The translations under genes and the position numbers were made by a program. A DNA stretch of 64,000 bases, taken from Rubritepida flocculans DSM 14296. Its GTDB lineage: Bacteria; Pseudomonadota; Alphaproteobacteria; Acetobacterales; Acetobacteraceae. Position 1 is the first letter of the stretch. The number at the start of each line of letters is the position of its first letter. Positions 61,840 to 64,000 of this stretch are shown here, piece by piece. The notes below the pieces were generated by a model. That model was given only the letters and a program-made list of their open reading frames with translations, was not told the origin of the DNA and searched no databases. The DNA is taken from NCBI RefSeq assembly GCF_000425365.1, contig NZ_AUDH01000012.1:28619-92618 (forward strand), given 5' to 3'.

Positions 61840-62535
61840 TCAGCGCCCGCCGCGCGGCTCCATCAGGCGCCGCCGCACCGAGGCGAAGGCGCTTTCCGCA
61901 TCCAGGTCGGCGCGCACATAACCCACCCCGGCGGCCGGCTCCTGCGGGTTGGCGAGGGCGGTGGCGCCGGTCACCGGATCCTCGTTGGGCTGGGTGGCGA
62001 TGATCTCGGTCAGCGGGCCTTCGCTCATGCCGTCCCGCCAGCGTTGGCGCCAGACGCTGACGCTGCCGCCGCGCACCTGCTCGGGCCAGGTCGTGGTCTG
62101 CAGCGGCGGGCCGAGCGCGGCGCCGGCCTGGCGGAACACCTCGGCCACGCTGAGCCGCTGCTCGAGCGGCTGGAAGGCCTCGATCCGCACCACGCGGTGC
62201 CCGCGCTGCGGGTCGTTCAGCAGATGGACGCGGATATTGGCGCAGGCGAGGGGCGCGCCGCGCGGCAGGCAGTCGTCGTCGGTCGGCACGGCGACGATCA
62301 GCCGCGTCAGCCCATCGGGCGGCAAATCCGCCTCCTGCTCGATGGAAAGCCCGGCGGCGCGCAGCACCTCCACCGCCTCGCTGCGGGACATGTCGAGGTC
62401 AATCTCGCGCGCGGCGGCCAGCACGGGCAGGGCGAGACCCTGTCCGGCGGGGGCGGCGGTCTGGGGCCGCGGCGCGCCCGCGGAAAGGCCGAGGGCGGCG
62501 AGGGCGGCGAGGACAAGGGGCCGGAGGCGGCGCAT
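61840..62535 (-). CDS. exported protein of unknown function
   Basis: 231 residues with a signal peptide (RRLRPLVLAALAALGLSAGA). I do not recognise the family. Visible features: an amphipathic segment DLDMSRSEAVEVLRAAGLSI, an acidic patch with Cys (PTDDDCLPRGAPLACANIRV, two Cys that could form a disulphide), a Trp-rich stretch (TTWPEQVRGGSVSVWRQRW) and a C-terminal ADLDAESAFASVRRRL helix. Its position inside the GH8/binding-protein cluster, opposite strand and divergent from the GH8 gene, suggests a linked periplasmic role. Confidence 0.65.
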   Translation of the reverse strand: MRRLRPLVLAALAALGLSAGAPRPQTAAPAGQGLALPVLAAAREIDLDMSRSEAVEVLRAAGLSIEQEADLPPDGLTRLIVAVPTDDDCLPRGAPLACANIRVHLLNDPQRGHRVVRIEAFQPLEQRLSVAEVFRQAGAALGPPLQTTTWPEQVRGGSVSVWRQRWRDGMSEGPLTEIIATQPNEDPVTGATALANPQEPAAGVGYVRADLDAESAFASVRRRLMEPRGGR

Positions 62536-62675
62536 GGACGGGGAACTCCATCGGGGGGCGGGGCGGCTGCGCCCCGCCATTTGCTGGAATATATGCACCC
62601 CGCGTGCCAGGGCCGCCTTCATCCGGATCAAATCCATGCAGGCGATGCAGGGCCGCCCCGCGGGGCGTGCGCCCC

Positions 62676-63668
62676 ATGCCGCTGAGCCGCCGCACCGCCC
62701 TGGCCGGCGGCGCGGCCGGCGCGCTGGCCTGGCCTGAGCCGGCGGGCGCCCTGGGCTCCGACGAGCAGGACTGGGCGGAGTTCCGCCAGCGCTTCCTCCT
62801 GCCCGAGGGCCGGGTGGTGGACACGGGCAACCGGAACGTCTCCCACTCCGAGGGCCAGGGCTGGGCGCTGCTGGCCGCCCAGCGCGCCAATGACCAGCCC
62901 TCCTTCAACCGCATCCTCTCCTGGACGCTGGCCAATCTCCGCCGCCCCTCGGACAGCCTGCACGCCTGGCGCTGGGCGCCCGACAGCACGCCGCCGGTGA
63001 CCGACATCAACAACGCGAGCGACGGCGATCTCTTCATCGCCTGGGCGCTGGTGGAGGCCGCCGAGCGCTGGAACCAGCCGGAGCTGATGCGCCGCGGCCT
63101 CGCCATCGCGCGGGATCTGCAGCGCGCCTGCTTCTTCAACCTCGGCCGGCGCTGGTTCTTCCTGCCCGGCGCCTACGGCTTCCGCAACGCGAGCCGGGTG
63201 GTGCTGAACCTCTCCTACTACGCGCTGCCGGCCTTTCACGCCCTGGGGCGGCTGACGCGCGACGCGGCCTGGACGCGCATCGAGGCCGATGGCCTGGCGC
63301 TGCTGCAGGAGGCGCGCTACGGCCGCTGGGGCCTGCCGCCGGACTGGCTGGAGATCGACCTGCAGACCGAGCGCCTGAGCGTGGCGCGCAACTGGCCGCC
63401 GCGCTTTTCCTTCGACGCGGTGCGCATCCCGCTCTACCTGTGCTGGGGCGGCTCGGCCCGGCATGTGGCGGTGCAGGCCAGCGTGGAGTTCTGGATGCAC
63501 ATGGAAGGCCGGCCCATCCCGGCCTGGACGGATTTCCGCGGCGACCAGCTCGCGCCCTATCCGGCGAATGCGGGGATTGCGAGCGTGGCGCAGCTCGCCC
63601 GCGCCGCGCGGGAGGGGCGGGGCGCGCCGGGGCTCATGCCCCGCCTCTCCGCGGCGACGGATTACTAG
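62676..63668 (+). CDS. GH8 endoglucanase-family protein, C-terminus cut by IS
   Basis: 330 residues with a twin-arginine signal (SRRTALAGGAAGALAWPEPA). The GH8 residues are present: Glu59 in SHSEGQGWALL (general acid), Asp116 in INNASDGDLFIAWAL, and Asp247 in RFSFDAVRIPLYLCW (base). Such enzymes cleave beta-1,4-glucan and accompany cellulose or exopolysaccharide export. The protein stops at SAATDY, whereas the GH8 paralogue at 56556 runs about 24 residues further and the family usually continues with a last barrel helix. The TAG stop abuts the end of an IS5-type element, so this looks like an insertion truncation. Confidence 0.85.
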   Translation: MPLSRRTALAGGAAGALAWPEPAGALGSDEQDWAEFRQRFLLPEGRVVDTGNRNVSHSEGQGWALLAAQRANDQPSFNRILSWTLANLRRPSDSLHAWRWAPDSTPPVTDINNASDGDLFIAWALVEAAERWNQPELMRRGLAIARDLQRACFFNLGRRWFFLPGAYGFRNASRVVLNLSYYALPAFHALGRLTRDAAWTRIEADGLALLQEARYGRWGLPPDWLEIDLQTERLSVARNWPPRFSFDAVRIPLYLCWGGSARHVAVQASVEFWMHMEGRPIPAWTDFRGDQLAPYPANAGIASVAQLARAAREGRGAPGLMPRLSAATDY

Positions 63669-64000
63669 GCTCAGGACTCATTGTCCGAGCCAGAAGATGA
63701 CGATGGCGGCGAGTGTGATGGCGCCGAAGAAGGTGGTGGCGCAGCGGTCGTAGCGGGTGGCGATGCGGCGCCAGTCCTTGAGGCGGCCGAAGGCGATCTC
63801 GATGCGGTGGCGCTGGCGGTAGAGCGCCTTGTCGTAGGGGATGGGCTGCTTGCGGTTCTTCTTGGGGGGGATGCAGGCGGCGATGCCACGCTCGGCGAGG
63901 GCGGTGCGGAACGGGTTGCTGTCATAGCCGCGGTCGGCGATCAGCTCGCGCGCGGGTGGGAGTAGCGGGGCGAGGATGTTGGCGCCCTTTTGGTCGTTCA
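63669..64000 (-). mobile_element. IS5-type insertion sequence, 3' portion (continues beyond window)
   Basis: The element's end appears to lie directly after the TA of the GH8 codon at 63666-63667, with the terminal sequence GGCTCAGGACTCATTG (63669 onward; the preceding G may also belong to the element). It contains the C-terminal part of its transposase gene. The far end and target duplication lie outside the window, so exact boundaries are inferred. Confidence 0.75.
63678..64000 (-). CDS. IS5-family transposase, C-terminal part (5' end outside window)
   Basis: 107 codons at the end of a DDE transposase. The conserved ELIADRGYDSNPFRTAL carries the second catalytic Asp, PPKKNRKQP is the usual basic stretch, and RHRIEIAFGRLKDWRRIATR carries the final Glu of the DDE triad; it ends in ITLAAIVIFWLGQ. 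This is the pattern of the IS427/IS1031-like IS5 subgroup, which often uses two overlapping frames for the full protein. Confidence 0.88.
   Translation of the reverse strand, partial: NDQKGANILAPLLPPARELIADRGYDSNPFRTALAERGIAACIPPKKNRKQPIPYDKALYRQRHRIEIAFGRLKDWRRIATRYDRCATTFFGAITLAAIVIFWLGQ

Noticed and set aside
62559..62580. GGCGGGGC…GCCCCGCC hairpin as terminator
   Set aside because: It lies upstream of both divergent genes (61840-62535 and 62676-63668), lacks a T-run, and GC-rich palindromes are frequent here.

Overview
The window is a very GC-rich alphaproteobacterial chromosome segment. Gene content and order (yebC-ruvCAB-ybgC-tolQRAB-pal-cpoB, chorismate mutase-hisC-tyrA, two Bug-type solute receptors, cydDCABX) suggest Acetobacteraceae, probably a Roseomonas-like genus. 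That placement is inference from gene content only. I saw no tRNA, rRNA, CRISPR array or prophage.

Layout. 1-6300: phospholipid (pssA), fatty-acid (fabI), pyridoxal (pdxH), stress and methionine (metX) genes. 6370-9130: aromatic/histidine amino-acid operon. 9150-11800: ABC-F ATPase and a short-chain dehydrogenase. 11850-20970: on the minus strand, a lytic transglycosylase followed by the envelope and Holliday-junction block (cpoB, pal, tolBARQ, ybgC, ruvBAC, yebC). 21140-25870: hydrolase, CoA transferase, Bug receptor and aldehyde dehydrogenase. 26090-28350: a BtuB-type TonB receptor behind a clear cobalamin riboswitch. 28400-31800: ExoD, enoyl-CoA hydratase coupled to a decayed CoA-transferase, an AbrB-type membrane protein and a FlaG-like peptide. 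32415-38790: the complete cytochrome bd module with its terminator. 38960-47000: RND efflux pair divergent from a SLAC1/TehA channel, a methyltransferase, a 1-Cys peroxiredoxin and an HtrA protease. 47030-55500: two two-component systems, the second divergent from a PepSY-MacAB efflux operon. 55500-64000: a Bug receptor and an accessory cluster of four orphan solute-binding proteins flanked by two GH8 glucanase-family genes, ending in an IS5-type transposase.

Two things stand out. First, a compact three-hairpin repeat of about 162 bp occurs as four full copies, plus one copy lacking the middle hairpin and several partial ones. In most cases it starts exactly at the stop codon of a plus-strand gene. 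Its third hairpin is 53 nt in all six copies examined, its ends carry imperfect inverted repeats next to TGA, and its middle stem has a completely different but still self-complementary sequence in one copy. This looks like a MITE/REP-type mobile element kept for its structure.

Second, the 56.5-63.7 kb cluster pairs a GH8 protein lacking all three conserved acidic residues (E to F, D to Q, D to E) with a GH8 protein that has all three but whose C-terminus is cut by an IS; the stop codon appears to be made at the junction. Between them lie four exported binding proteins without any permease. Nearly all products of this cluster carry twin-arginine N-termini. It is the best candidate here for an undescribed system, perhaps glucan sensing or binding, although the IS may have disabled part of it.
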